A stretch of DNA of 64,000 nucleotides from Strix aluco (GCF_031877795.1 NC_133933.1:8244632-8308631); one strand, 5' to 3'; positions 12,440-25,190 are shown, numbered from the stretch's first letter. Numbers and translations: made by a program. Notes: generated from the letters alone by a model not told the origin.

Positions 12440-15400
12440 GTGGTCGCCACAGCTCCAGGTAGATGTTGCAGAACCAGAGCTGGAAAAGGCAGCACAGAAA
12501 TAAGAAACAAAGGTGTCTGACTGAGGCGTAACGACAAGAGTGAATATTGTTAACTTTAGAGGTGATGCTAAGGGGATGTGTTAACAGACTATGAAAGCTT
12601 TGAGATTGTAGGCTTTATTACCTTTGTTTGAGCTCTCCGTTCACTCTAACTATTTGCTTTTCTCCGTGCAGGCTTGCTGTGAGGCATTCTGCTGGGCCTT
12701 GGGACACACACCACTTGTAGCTATCCCTTCACGCAGGCAGTGTTCCCCATCTATGCTGTTCTGTAGAAGCTCCATTTTTCTGTGCTGGGAAATTACTTGG
12801 GTTCCTTTTTCTCTTCTTCCTCTATTCTCCAGGTTCTTTTTTCTCCTTTCCGTGTCAGGCTGTGGTTACTACCGTGCCCTTTCTTCCTGTGCCAGACGAG
12901 AGTGCATCTATCTCTGTTCTCCATACTACAATGTTCTATTTCATCTATTTCAAACCCTGTAAAAACTCCATGTTCCCAAATGAGTGTTCCCTGTTACTCC
13001 CTCACTTCTGTGATTTTGCACATCCCTTTTCTTTTCTGCTATTAGTTGGTGTCCTTTTTGTCAGGTTATCAGCTCTTAAATTCTATTTAGGAAATAGGTA
13101 GAAAAGATTTTCCCTGTTTTTCTCCTGCATCAATAAGATTGATGCGTAGAACACAACATCCCACAGTTACTGCGTTATATTCAACCAATAAAAATATGGG
13201 TAAATATGGTTCTAATAGTTGAACAGAGTCTTGTTGGCACAGTCAAGTAATGGACAGCCAAAAATAGATTGGGGTCGCTGTTCTAAACAGTAGAGAAAGG
13301 TACTGCATGAAGTGCAAATACAGGAAATTGAATTCTGATAAAAGGAAGTACTTTTTCACACATTGTGGAACTAGTGGCTAAAGGAAACAAAGGAGGTCAG
13401 CAGTTTAAAAGGGTTAAGAAATTCCTTGGCTTTGATTCTGGATATTCATGGTGCTGATACCAGTGGAGAGTGGCAGCAAATTTTAGAAGAGGTAGTAAAC
13501 TCCATGGTTTTAGAGCATATAGGGGCTATAGACTGGAGGCAGGTTATTTCCCGTTCGCTGCAAATTTGGCAGGACAGAAGTATTCAGTATTGATTGCTGT
13601 CACGAACAAAAACCCACTGTGTGTAAACTGTTTTGTGCAAGGAGACAGTATTTTGCTGTACAAGAAGTTCTCGCTAGGTTCAGTGCAACCGAAAGCATAT
13701 GTTTTAAAGACCAGTTTAAGACGTACAAATTTAACATCACTTTAAAGCCCCAGTCTTGAACTGAGCTGTGGTAGCATAGTCTGAGAACTTTATGAAAACC
13801 TCTCGCTAAGAAGTGTTCCGGACGTACCTAAAGAAAGCTGGTTTTATCATTGTACTTGCTGATGGGTGTCCTGACAGGTTGGAGCTGAACAAGAGCCAGA
13901 GTATGTTGGATTTATTCAGAAGAGGAAACGACTGTCATCAAAGACGTGGAATCTAGGACGGTTGATTACAGAGAATAAAAATGTTTTATGAATCATGTGG
14001 GTCAAGTTGAAGGTTTATATCAGTTGGTTTGTGTGGGTGTGGCTGGGGCTGTTGTGAATATGGGTTGTTTAAGCCAAGCTGAGATACCTGATTTCTCATG
14101 TGATATCCACCATGGGCTGAAGTGTAAAGTGAGCGTCAAAAATACTATTCCCTCCCTTTAAATTTTAATTTTTGTTTAAGAGGATCAGAATAAACTTTGC
14201 AGATTCTTTCAGGCTCAAGAGACTTTATCTCAGTGGCATCAGCAAGAGCCTGATGGCTGTGAGCTGTTTTGTAGGGTTCTGTGCACGTTGAGATGCTGAC
14301 TGGAGCTTAACTTCGAAGGCAGGGCTAAAAATGATTGCTCGGGTAATATAGTGCAAATAGTGCATTGGGTAACTACCATGGGTTGTGTTGGGATATTTTT
14401 AAGGGGATCAAGATAAGCCTGTTCGTGCATACTTGGTATTTCATGGTAGGCTTAATTACTTTTGCAATGGAAATCTTTCTTGCAAACAAGATTGTGAGTT
14501 GGCGTTGCAAGAGCGCTCTGACTAATTGTACTGGATGTGCTCTCCAGCTGCCCCGAGCTGGCTTGAAAGGCATTAGTAGCAAAACAGATCTGTGGGTACA
14601 GTGATGACTAGCGGGCAACTAATTATTTATTATGCAGCAGTAATGCTGAGGAGTGTCTGTCACAAATTAGAGCCTGTCGTGCTTAGATTTTTGCAAACAT
14701 GGAATGAAGTGGATTTCTCTGCCCAGCAGAGGTTTGTGATCAAAGAACTTAGTCATGATCTCTGGTAGCTTTAAATTTAAGATGCTTGTTCCTCGTTGCT
14801 TTGTTGTCCTGTAGCCACAGCAGTGAACTACAGTGTTAGAGCAGAAGGGACACCTGTGCTGGGCTTGCACATCAGCTACATTCACTGCAGGTTGTGAGTC
14901 AGAACTCACAGGAGGGAGGACAGTGTTAGTTTTTAGGAGCTGATAGAGATGGTTTGTCATATTGATGTTGCTAATGCATTTGTTTTGAATTTGAGAGCAT
15001 TTTTATATGCCCTAACCAAAAGGTTTTGGGTTTGTTTTGGCTTTCTCTGTATAATCTGTAAATATGCATGAAAAGAAGGAAAGTCTAATCTGATTTTTCT
15101 TAGATGAATAACCTGAAAAAACAAAAGATCTGAGCTCAGTATGAAGGCAAGGCCTTCTAGCACTTAGGAAATAGGTAAGAATTAACATGAAGTATGAAGT
15201 GAGTTGCAATATTAAGCAGAATGAAGGATGCTGAATTACTTTTGTCTTCTGTTTGCATGTTACAAAATATTTCAAATACACAATTTTTATCCTGAACTTG
15301 CAGTTTTAATTCCAGTTGAAAAGCGTGTGCATGACACTAACACCGAGCATTTTTTAATTCTGTCTTTTGGGGTTTCCTATTGCCATGTTGATATATGTGT

Positions 15401-16102
15401 GTAGCTTCCGTTATTTTCACCATGCATCTTCAGCAGAATCTCTCATAGAGGTACCCAGGGCCTAATTAGAGTTTGTATCTTTCAGTATGACAGATATAGT
15501 TTTGCTGAGGGGGTGGGTAGGAAGGGAGGTTTGGTTTTGCTTTTTAAGACAGCTGGCAATTATTTTCTAAGGCTTGTGCTAAAGCACCAGATATCTTCAA
15601 AGATTATTCGTAAAAGCCACCTGCAAATTGTCTGCAGTTTCCTTTTTTCCTTTTCTTACCTTTGTATGCCAGTCATGGGCATGCTTTTCTTGAAAGGAGT
15701 CTGCTGAATTCTTCTCTTTATTCTCCTGAAAGATAAATACGAAGATGGACGACTTTGCTAGTTGTATCGTGCACAATCATCTGTATTTTGTTTGTTTTTA
15801 TTTAAACTTCCTTAATACAGCATTTAACTCAGTTGGATCTTCAATCAATAGCCACGTTAGCACAATAACAAACTGCATCTGATTGACACCCGTTTAGTCT
15901 TTTTTATACAGTCTGCAGAAGATGATGTATTTTCTCTTGCTTTGTCCTTTCCATATTTGTGTCTTCCATGTGGTTCATAATGTCTGATATTTCCCTCCCC
16001 TTTTTGCAGGTTGAGTGTATTACTTGCTCTGGTTTAGACTATGTAGACTGGAGAGAAAACAAGGTGTTCCTTGTTTCCTTGCAGAAGTTTACTTAAATGT
16101 AG

Positions 16103-16160
16103 TCAGAAATTTTCAGAAATTTCAGACATTTTCAGAAATTTCAGAATACTCAGAAATTTT
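16103..16160. repeat. Degenerate TTCAGAAAT tandem array
   Basis: Five to six copies of a 9-11-base unit built on TCAGAAAT, separated by one or two T, with some units changed to TCAGACAT or TCAGAATAC. The TTC-n-GAA spacing loosely resembles HSF or BCL6/STAT half-sites, but a slippage-derived microsatellite within intron 1 is the simpler reading. Confidence 0.75.
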
Positions 16161-17874
16161 TCACCTGTGGAAACTAATTCTGTTTGACCAGACTTAAAAG
16201 CAATGTATAAGTTTTCTCATGAAAATGGTTTACTTTTGTTATTCAAAGTCCTTTCCTTCCTCAAATCTATTTCTCTTTGATGCTGTTTTCCCAAAAACTA
16301 CACGGCAGTTTTTGAGCTCAGGCTTAAAAGGGAAAGTTGTTTCTGGTACATTGATGTTATGAAGTCATACTGCATTTTTTATTGCTATTTGTTTGCCTTG
16401 GTGTCCTTAATCAAAGTAGGTCCTTCCTCTTCTACTTCATATTTATGGCTTGTGAACTTTCCTTTGCATTCTCAGAATTAAGATCTTATAAAGTATTCTC
16501 ATCATGCACACAACCACAGATTATGTGTTCTGCATCATAAATGTTATTACTTGATAATGAAAATGCTGTCTTATCCTTATTTCCCTTAGACTTCCCCATT
16601 ATTCACAAGCTTACCCAGCATTTGTGCTGTCCTTAATTTTTTTAAGTGGGATCACTGTGCCAAATAAAATTTGGTTGAAAGTCAGCAAATTCAACAGGGA
16701 AAACCTGTGTAGTAAACATCGACTTGTTCAAAATATATAAACACTTGTAAAACTTTGAGGAAAATTTTGTTTGTGGTTTAATAACCGAAATGTAACTACT
16801 GAGGGCAGTATAGCCTTTAGGTATGTTTAGAGAATCACCAATGTGGCCTTAGTTCCTCCCATCCTTGGCTTTGTCATTCTGCAGGTGTGACTGTGCAGTC
16901 TGTGTGTTGATTTTGGCAGAAACAATTTTGTGGAGTTTCCGGTGTACATGTTTTCTAATGTAGTGTAAGTTTGCTCTCGTTGATTTAATGTTATCAAAAC
17001 TATTTTAGGCTGTTGACTGCTGCCTTATTGTTGGCATGTGCCAACACTGTAACATATCCTGCTTAGAGATTAGTAATGCTGAAACAACAGTCTAATGAAA
17101 AGAGAGAGGTCCCTACGCAGCAGGAGTAGGAGCTTGCTAGTTCCTGTTGAAATGAACAGAAAACACAAGTTCAACAAATTCTTCCCCCTCCCTGGGCAGA
17201 AGGAGTGGACTTATCAATGAAGGGTACTGTACACGAGCTAATGTGCAGCCTTGTTCCATTGAAGGCTGATGCATTTTTTTTTCCCTTTCCTTGGTAATTG
17301 AGTGTCAAGTAAATACTTTGTGATATGAGGAGAAACTTAATTCTTTCTGGTTCACAAGATAGCAATTACAGAAAAATATATTTTGGACTGTATCTGTTGT
17401 CTTTCCTTCTATCTTCCCATTCTTTTTCTGTTTCATTCTTTAGGTCTAGCTTGGGATATTGGAAAGAACATCATATAGGCTTTAGTGACTGTTTATCCTT
17501 GCAAGTCTGGAAAAAAGCTTGAGTTAGTTTTGATTGGTAACACATTCCTGCTACAGGTTTTTGTTGGTGAGTTTTTTATTCCTGCAGTTGTTGGTGCTGG
17601 ATGCCCTGATAAAGGGAGGGAGAAAAGTTGGAATTTATCACTACATTCATGCCTGTCCGTCAAATTAAGACCACAGTAGATTAAGTGTTGTAGTGATGGT
17701 AAGCTCTGTAGATGATTTGTTGGATTGGATTGCACCTCTCTCCCTGTATGTGTAAGTATAGTAAATGTGTATTGACAGACACCTTCTAACCAAGCTTATC
17801 TGTATTAACAGCTGGGGAAATCTAGATTCTTCTGTAGCTTTGAGTGGTTTTTATGCTGTATGATATGAATACTG

Positions 17875-17935
17875 TTGGGTTGATGGTTGGACTGGATGAT
17901 CTTCTCCAACCTAGACAATTCTGTGATTCTGTGAC
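17875..17935 (+). mobile_element. CR1 LINE, 5'-truncated 3' tail
   Basis: The segment contains GGTTGGACTGGATGATCTT, then CTCCAACC, and ends in two exact copies of ATTCTGTG (17918-17933). This is the 3' end of chicken-repeat-1 (CR1), the dominant LINE of bird genomes. CR1 copies are characteristically 5'-truncated and end in a short ATTCTRTG-type octamer repeat instead of poly-A. About ten bases seem missing between GATGATCTT and CTCCAACC compared with the usual ...GAGGTCCCTTCCAACC form. The copy is in the same orientation as C1D, inside intron 1, and is too short to encode anything. Confidence 0.88.
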
Positions 17936-19678
17936 TAAAAGTTAAAAACAAACATTGTTTCTGGGCTCTTTTAATCAACCTAAGAAGGGTGATTATAATG
18001 CAGATGACCAGATCAGAGCGAAACGCAAACAATATACTATTGTAAATGACAGAAATAATTGTATTGGTATTTTGCCTTTCTGTGGGCAGCATCTTGTAGG
18101 TCTAGCTCCGCTTTCTTGCTTAGGTTTGCTGCAGCTGGCTGAAACAGTATTTACGTGTGTGAGTTACATGCTGGGGTAGGGAGGGGACCTTCAATATGTC
18201 ATGGTTAGCATTGTGATTCTGTACTCAATCTGAAAAATGGCTCTGACCAGGATGAAAAGTCATGCAGCTGGGTAGGATTATAATTCTAAACTGTGCAAAC
18301 AACAGCAGTGAAACTGGGCTTGTTAACTGGCTGATCATATTTCTGGAATTACGCTGGTGCGATTAAAACTGGAGTTGCAGACAAGCTTGAGTAGCTCCAC
18401 ACTGTTTTTCCTCCCAGTCTTCCTCCTGTTTGACCTCCAGGAGACATATAAATAAAAAGAAACCTCTCTCACACATACCATGCTTTTGCCAGGAAAAGGG
18501 AAAGATCGAGTTGTTATCTAAAACAAACTCCAGTGATGTGACAGCTGTGTGCTGTTTCCTTTGCTGTTTGCACTGGCTGTGTGGCTTGGTGTTCATAGAT
18601 AAAGTGGAGTTTCTCCAATTTATGTCCCCGCCCTCTGTACTCAGCGGTTGGGTAGCGGGATTATCACGCTGATCCTGAGTCGGAAGGACTGCAGTGATCC
18701 AGGTGCTCCCAACTGTTCTTGATGCAGCTCACCAAATGGGCAGGAAAATCAGCTATTTCTTCTCTTCTTTCCTTACAATGTTCCAAAAGTTGTTGCTCAA
18801 TCAGTAGAAGTTGTAGAAAATAACATAGCTTTAAGTAACATTAACTCCCCAAGATAATAATATGTGATTTATGATTTGAGAGGAATTAAAGATATCTATT
18901 GTAAGCCAGCAGCCAGATGGCTTGGCAGTAGCTGTGCCATGTTACCGTGAACACTGGGATCAGAAAAGGGAGTTTTGGGATTTTTCACATCTTTGATTAT
19001 TTCGCAGTTGCTGTGCATGGATGTGTCTACAAGATTTCCAGAGTATTCTGAAATCCTCAAATCAACTCAGCTTTGTTACTGGTAGAGTTATATCTCAGAT
19101 TATAATGCTCCATAGAGAATTCAGAGAACTGCATTCAGGGTTCACAAGAAGAATTTCTTGGACCAACTCCTAAATTTAGTATTGGAAGATGTAACCGACC
19201 CTGACATAACCAGTGCTGCATAACCGCTTTAAAGCTGAAGTAATGTCTGTTCCTAAGACAGGCTGAAGCCGTATCTCTGGTGGTGGTTTTTCTTTTTTTT
19301 AGTGTCCTGCCTGTTGCTTGGTGTAGCTCTTTATATACTGTGATTTATAGAGCACTTCTTTTAAACAAGCAAATAATTTCTTTCTATCACACACCATAAA
19401 AGCTAAATACTGGTTTGGGACTGTTACAAGAATAGGTACTACAGTCATGTAATTTGTAATGCTCCTTCGTGCCATTTTGCACGGTGGTTAGGAGATATCC
19501 CTGAAATTACAGGACCTTTAACTGTCACTATTGACATTACCTGCTAGAACTCTTCAGAAGTAAGCATTTCTTACAATGTTTAATGAATGAATGCTAATGC
19601 TTTGGATTGTAATATACAGTCTTTTGACTCTATAGGGACTTAATGAAAAGGATTATTAGTTTTGTTTCCTCTTTCCAG

Positions 19679-19825
19679 ATGGAAATGTCAGAAGATGATA
19701 TTAATACAGAAGAATACCCCACTGAAATTCATGATTATCTTGCAGCATTTGAAAAATCTCTTGGTTCTGTAGATGAGATGCTGAAGACAATGATGTCAGT
19801 TTCTAGGAGTGAGCTTCTCCAAAAG
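19679..19825 (+). CDS. C1D: C1D coding segment 1 (residues 1-49)
   Basis: Begins with ATG immediately after the acceptor CTTTCCAG (ends 19678) and ends CAAAAG|GTAACT at 19825, phase 0. It encodes the acidic N-terminus and the first helices of the domain, ending SRSELLQK. Because the acceptor abuts the ATG, this exon probably has no 5' UTR of its own; a shifted acceptor would make the second ATG (19685) the start. Confidence 0.95.
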
Positions 19826-22800
19826 GTAACTTTCCTGTTGACAACCTTTTTGTTATTAATACAGGAACACCTGGGAGCCTGAACTGAAATAAAAGGGTGT
19901 ACTAGGCTAGCCACTGCACAGAGAAATAACAAATATGACACTTCCTACCCCGGATACCTAATAGTGAAATTCTTACGTTTCTAAGATATCCAGACAGCCT
20001 TACAAACTAAACAGTGAAATATATGCTCTTCCAAGCTGAAAAGTGATGATCTTACCAGTGAGTCATTTAGGTAGGGGACATTCTGGCTTATTCCTGACCT
20101 TCCTTAAAGTGCCTGCTGAGCGCTCTTTCATAATGGAGAGGTCGTTCACATTTTTGTCTGAGACCTTTTCACAACAAACTTAATGGAACTTAGTATACCC
20201 AGAAGGATGTAAAGGTGAATTGACAGCAGTGAGAATTGATCTGATGCTGGAAGTCTAGACTTGCAGAACCTGGTGCTGTCTCCTCTAGCTACGTTATAAG
20301 TCTGTAAAATGTGGGTTTTTATCAGGGCATAAAGACAGAGCAAGGTACTGCCCGAAGACTTCATACAATCCTCTCCATATTTTAACATTTAAAGCCTAAC
20401 ATGTAAATTCTTTCTGTAGGGCAAGAAAAAGCCAGCACATGAGGGAACTTCTTTATCCTCTGAGGATTTCTAACACAAATAAATTATGAAGAAAACAGTC
20501 TTGACAACACCAATCTTTTGACAGTATCCATGTTAGAACTAGTGAGCTGTACAATGATGTTATCAGAGTTTCTGGAAATCCTGTAGGACTAAAATAATAA
20601 ATTGACTTTGACAGTCAAGGAAAAAAACCCTTCATTACCTTTATTCTTCCTTTGCTTTACAGCCCTAAGTATTCCAGCATGCGTTGAACACAGAGTCTAC
20701 CATGTGTAGTGCAGTTCACTGATTGTAGCATACTATGTTCACATTTGAGCTTCAGCAATCTTACGACTTCTTTTTTTTTTCTCCCATTGATAGCAACAAC
20801 TATTTTGAATTAAGTTCTGTAGAAAAATAGAGACTTATTTCTGACTATAGGAACAGTAGTCTTTAAGAGCTATGTGCCAAGGGGTTTTTGTGCTTTTGGC
20901 CATATGGGACTGTGGCATTTAACATCAAACTGGGAAAATTACATGAATGCTTGCAGAGGAGAGAATGGTTCTGTGGTGGCATGGAAATAGCCATAGACAT
21001 GGTCTCAGTGAACTTGTGGTGCAGAAACGTGCTCATTCAGTGTGTATTTTTTTAATAAATATATTCACAATGATAAAATGTGCATATTACTAAAACGTGT
21101 GCACATCTTGCCTAAAAATATGCAATGTGGTGGTTTGTTTTCATTCTAGCTAGAGCCTCTTGAGCAAGCAAAGCTGGATTTGGTTTCGGTGTACACGTTA
21201 AATTCAATGTTCTGGGGTAAGTATGCGGTAGGAGGAGTTTTTGTAATTGCCATTTGAACACCTAGACAGCTGCAAATATTAAATAATCATATTTCATAGC
21301 CAAATCATTAGAAACTTGTAATTACCCTGAGGACCCAAGTTATTGCCATCCATAGGGTATATGATGTTGGTACTCCAAATCAAAAATTGGTATTTGCAAA
21401 AGCTGACTTTGTATATGCATGAGGTTGTTTCTCTTTTTCCGTGGCAACCTCTTCTGTCCTTCTAAGAACAGAAAGTTTAACCGTGTTAGATTTATTTTTT
21501 TTCTTTTTTTAGCTGCAGTATGTGATGATAATAATTTGTCAGGTACTTAACAACACAGTTAACTCAAATTCTTATTAATGGTTTCATGTGGAAACTACTG
21601 TTTTCCTATGTGACTTATTAATTGGGTCCTCAGTCATGACAGCCTTCAGTTTAAAAAAAAAAAAAAAATGTTTTTTTTCTTGTAGTGTACTTGGCTACTC
21701 AGGGAATCAATCCAAAGGAACATCCAGTGAAACAAGAACTGGTAAGATTCTTACACTGCATGCACTGCAATATCTTACTTGCCCGGGACAGTTAACTCAT
21801 ATAGAAATAAAAAAAAAATGTTTATATCTACATTTAAAATTGATATGTTGCCATAATAGCAGGCATATGCTACACGGTGTTTTATAACTGTTCATATGCC
21901 CTGCTGGGCTCTCTAAATTAAGAAAGTCATATTTTTAGTTCCAAACAGTACTGTCTAAAGCAAAGTTGTAGAGTCTGCTGAAATTAGAAAAGAACAAGAA
22001 GATGAATGGTGTCATCTTATCTTTTCTTCACCTTTGTTTGAGAACTGGATTCCGAACAGAGCAGCTTTTCACTTGTATCTGTTAAATGGAAAAATGTTAC
22101 ATGTCTCATAATAATTTATAACTTCCAGTACGGCATTTTTTTCTTATAAATACTTGGAATCATGTTAATCTCTGAGGCTGCCTTTTCTTACTTTTGTATG
22201 ACTCTAAAAGTATAGTGTGGTTGATTTACTAGCGAAGACGGGAAAGAGCCCCCCTCCCCCTTCCAAGTCCTCCATTAATTCATTTTCTCAGCAGTAAAGA
22301 ATCCAGTTCAGCAACAAAGCTAAAAGCTTTTTTGGCACCAGTTGTATGTGTATTGTCCAGTAATTCTGCATTAGTGACATATTTACAACCTATAATAAAT
22401 CTTTTAGGTTTGTCTTTATATTCCATTTAGATGCATGACTACAGTATAGAAGGCCGGCTATCTTGAAAATTCTGCTGACTTAAAAAATCAAATCATTTAG
22501 CCTGAAGAAAAAATAGAAATCAAAACTTATAGCTACCCATTTTAATTCCTGTATAAATGAAAATATTAAATCTGGGCAATCGTAAAATACTTAGCTTAAA
22601 TGTAATCCTTACATAACCAGTAGAACGGAAGATAGAACTGAAAAATGTGGAAAGCTAGCCTGAATAACAAGAATACTTCTATTTTTAATTTTGTGAGGTT
22701 TTCACTAGTCTAGACTGTATCATATTAAAAAATGAATCGGTTAATATTTCATGGGCTTTCAGTCAGTTTCTTGTTCCTCCTATATTATATAGTGTCTGAA

Positions 22801-24787
22801 TATTGTGTTAATTTAGCGATACTAAAAAATAACTTTTACCTCTTCTGCTGTGGATATTTTATGCTGGTATTTTACTTCACAATTGCCAGTCGTTTTAACT
22901 CTGAAGAATGAGTGAATTATCATAGCCTAGATTCTTAGCCAGTTCTCTTTTATTTTTACAAGTATCAAGGTGAATGAATGGCACATTCCTTCCTTCCAAG
23001 AGCATTGTGATGTTCTTATTCATGTGGAAAGGGAATAAAAAACCCCTGTTCTGTCATGATTGTTTTGTTTTTAGAATTGCTCTCCTTGTGTACATAGAGG
23101 GAATACAAGGGGATTCAAACTGTATTAATAAAACTCACATTCAAGCTATCAGAGTTCATTTCTTCTGTCACGTTGACATTTGTCAGCTCCTTTTTCTCAT
23201 GTTGATACATGTAGGTTTGCCATCTGTTCTCATTAGCCATCTCGATCACCAAAGAAATACTACAGTCTATCATGATTTCAGACCCTGTAAAGCTCTCCTC
23301 ATTAAAGCTGTATTTTTGATACAGAAGGAGTGGCCAACTTTTTGACAAATCGTTGCTTATAATGGTCACTGAAGAACTGAAAATCAGTTCTGTAGTGTAG
23401 GTCTTGTAACTTTTGTTCCAGATTCAAAGAGCTATCAATGGCTGTGTGAGAAACGTGTGGATTACATCATACCAACATTTATTAGTTAGCAGTATCCATA
23501 AACGTTCTGTTAATCCACATGTACAATTTAGGTATCAGGTAGAGTGCTATATGTATGTTACTGTTGTTTGTATTACGGTGACACCTCAGGGCCCTAGAGT
23601 TGAAGGCCATAGTAGGATAAATATGTAGACATGAAATCTATCAACCAAACTTTTATGTATTTTACAGAATTACTGTAAGTGTCCTCTCTAGTCAGTAAAG
23701 AGAAGCAGGCACTTAACAGAGGGTGATTCCCATCTTAGAGGGGTTTAGTTACCCTCTCAAAGTAATTTTTATTAATTGCAGAAGTAGATGAGGATGAGTA
23801 GGCACATAAAGGAGACTGTTAATTTGGGAGAGTATTCTTAGGTGAGGCTGAATCCAAGCCATGCTTTGTTCAAAAAAAACTTTATACACCAAATGAGTAT
23901 GGTAGGCTAAGATGGCAAGAAGATAACCCCTTGCATTATGGAATGACAGAGGAACAGGCATTTTTTGTTATTTATGGTCATAAAAGGAACTTCTGGTATA
24001 ACTGGAAATTCATCAGGCTGCCTTAAATAGGTAAGTCCCCTTCAGGATCTTAACCACAAGACTTCTGCGTAATTGCCTGTATAATGCTTGTAACATCTTT
24101 GATTTTGTGTAAGATGCTTTTTGGCTTTGCTTGGATATGCAGAATTTTCTTTTTTTTTTTTTTTTTTTTTTGTAGACAGTAGTCAGGCAGTATAATTCAT
24201 CTGTAAAGATGTCGAATACCTAAGTATTATTTTGCCATCTTTAGGTAGGCCAAACTCCAAATTCAGTTCAGTATTTTGTTTTCTAACTTTGCTTGCAAGA
24301 ACAATTCTCATCTCAATGCAAATTAGATGCAGAGTCTTAATCTCAGTAGGACTTCATGTTCCTATGACAGTGGATGTCATGCAGATATTAGTGTGGTAGC
24401 TACCCGTGATGGAAAATCTGCTAAAGGGAAAGCCTCCAGTTTGCAAAGAGCGTGGTATATATATTTAAATGGTGCTTTTTTCCTAGGTATTATAGTTACA
24501 GAAATGTACAGTGTGGAGAGCTTTTACTCACTGATTTTATTTTAGCAGCAATCTTGGAAGAATGGTGTGAAATATACTTTTCCTTTTTTTTTTTTTTTTT
24601 AATCCCCTAGGAGAGAATAAGAACATACATGAACAAGGTCAGAGAAATAGCAGACAAGAAAAAGGCATCCAAACTTGATAAAGGAGCTGCTTCTAGATTT
24701 GTAAGAAATGCACTCTGGGAACCAAACGCTGAAAAAGAACGTACCTCCAAAACTCCTGCTAAAGGGAAAAAGAGAAAGATGGACTAA
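19679..24787 (+). CDS. C1D: C1D nuclear receptor corepressor / exosome cofactor (4 coding segments)
   Basis: Join of 19679-19825, 21150-21216, 21686-21741 and 24611-24787: 447 nt, encoding 148 residues plus TAA. C1D is the vertebrate counterpart of yeast Rrp47/Lrp1. In the nucleus it binds the exosome nuclease EXOSC10 (Rrp6) and helps process 5.8S rRNA and other structured RNAs. It has also been described as a nuclear-receptor corepressor, a DNA-PK activator and a TRAX partner. The product starts [20 protein letters not shown] and has the Sas10/Utp3/C1D domain over about residues 15-97, including [42 protein letters not shown] and the family-typical [11 protein letters not shown] and NALWEP. 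The C-terminus is Lys/Arg-rich (KGKKRKMD), suiting RNA binding or nuclear import. Human C1D is 141 residues. Initiation could be at 19679 or at the second ATG (19685); the first directly follows the splice acceptor and would have purine at -3 after joining to exon 1. All splice junctions are GT-AG and no disabling mutation is seen. Confidence 0.96.
21150..21216 (+). CDS. C1D: C1D coding segment 2 (residues 50-71 and first base of 72)
   Basis: Acceptor TTTTCATTCTAG ends at 21149; donor TGGG|GTAAGT follows 21216. The 67 nt encode [20 protein letters not shown] followed by FW, plus one G of the next valine codon (phase 1). This is the central, most conserved part of the C1D family. Confidence 0.95.
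21653..21678 (+). repeat. A16 and T8 tracts just before C1D coding segment 3
   Basis: Sixteen consecutive A (21653-21668), then TG, then eight T (21671-21678), followed by CTTGTAG, the acceptor of the next exon. The T tract is part of the polypyrimidine tract and could pair with the neighbouring A run in the nascent RNA. Confidence 0.8.
21686..21741 (+). CDS. C1D: C1D coding segment 3 (residues 72-90)
   Basis: A small 56-nt exon. The acceptor TTTTCTTGTAG ends at 21685 and the donor GAACTG|GTAAGA follows 21741. It completes the split valine codon and encodes [18 protein letters not shown], ending in phase 0. Skipping it would shift the frame (56 is not a multiple of 3). Confidence 0.95.
21742..24610 (+). 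other. C1D: C1D intron 4 (between coding segments 3 and 4)
   Basis: A 2.9-kb AT-rich intron bounded by GTAAGA and a CCCCTAG acceptor. Notable only for a 22-T run at 24150-24171 and a 17-T run at 24584-24600 that forms the polypyrimidine tract of the last exon. No other gene or repeat family is recognisable. Confidence 0.85.
24150..24171. repeat. Poly-T tract (22 T)
   Basis: Uninterrupted T run inside the last C1D intron, about 440 bases before the final exon. It reads as poly-A on the opposite strand, but nothing next to it looks like a retroposed sequence on that strand. Confidence 0.9.
24611..24787 (+). CDS. C1D: C1D coding segment 4 (residues 91-148 and stop)
   Basis: Acceptor AATCCCCTAG ends at 24610 after 17 T. 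The exon reads [20 protein letters not shown] and continues through [19 protein letters not shown] to a Lys-rich tail ending KRKMD, with TAA at 24785-24787. The conserved GAASRFV and NALWEP motifs confirm frame and identity. The tail after NALWEP is the variable part of the family and is slightly longer than in human. Confidence 0.96.
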   Translation, partial: ERIRTYMNKVREIADKKKASKLDKGAASRFVRNALWEPNAEKERTSKTPAKGKKRKMD

Positions 24788-25190
24788 ATTTTTGTTTCCT
24801 CTTATATAAATTAGAGACACCTAGAACTTATTTCAAAATGTGTTTTGAATACTGCATGCATCTTGCAGAGGTGCTGTATAGCAACATCCTGATGAAGATA
24901 TACTTAAGAATTTTACAGGATTGTATTTTGTCTAGAACACTTGTCACTGAGGTGATTGCATTGTATGTGTATCTGAAGGTGCCATTTGATGTGAGAGAAG
25001 TAACATTTCATTATTAAAATGATAATGACCTGACATACGCTTGCTGGTAATAGGTACTAGTGGTGTTTTGCTCATAATGCCTAAGAATTCCGTTTTTTTT
25101 ACTGCTGAATGATTGACACTTTTTTATATGTCCTTAATCTCCCAAATATTAAAAAGTCTCAAACAATGCTCTCCAGTCTGTGGTATTTAT
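24788..25190 (+). other. C1D: C1D 3' UTR and probable cleavage/polyadenylation region
   Basis: AT-rich sequence after the stop codon. Two ATTAAA hexamers are visible, at 25013-25018 and 25148-25153. The second is followed within about 30 bases by a GT-rich element (GTCTGTGGTATTT, about 25177-25189), making it the better candidate, with cleavage near 25165-25175. A canonical AATAAA at 26209-26214 could serve a longer 3' UTR. The end is predicted, not observed. Confidence 0.55.

Larger units (their letters stand above)
10763..19678 (+). other. C1D: C1D intron 1
   Basis: An 8.9-kb intron inferred from the donor at 10763 (GTAAGA) and the acceptor TTTCCTCTTTCCAG ending at 19678. Its first few hundred bases are still CpG-island sequence. 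Inside are an 18-bp palindrome centred on CACGTG (12422-12439), a TTCAGAAAT-type tandem array (16103-16160) and a CR1 tail (17875-17935). A locally GC- and CpG-richer patch lies at about 18605-18700. I see no coding exon or structured RNA gene in it. Reading frames of 60-110 codons here have no recognisable homology. Confidence 0.65.
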
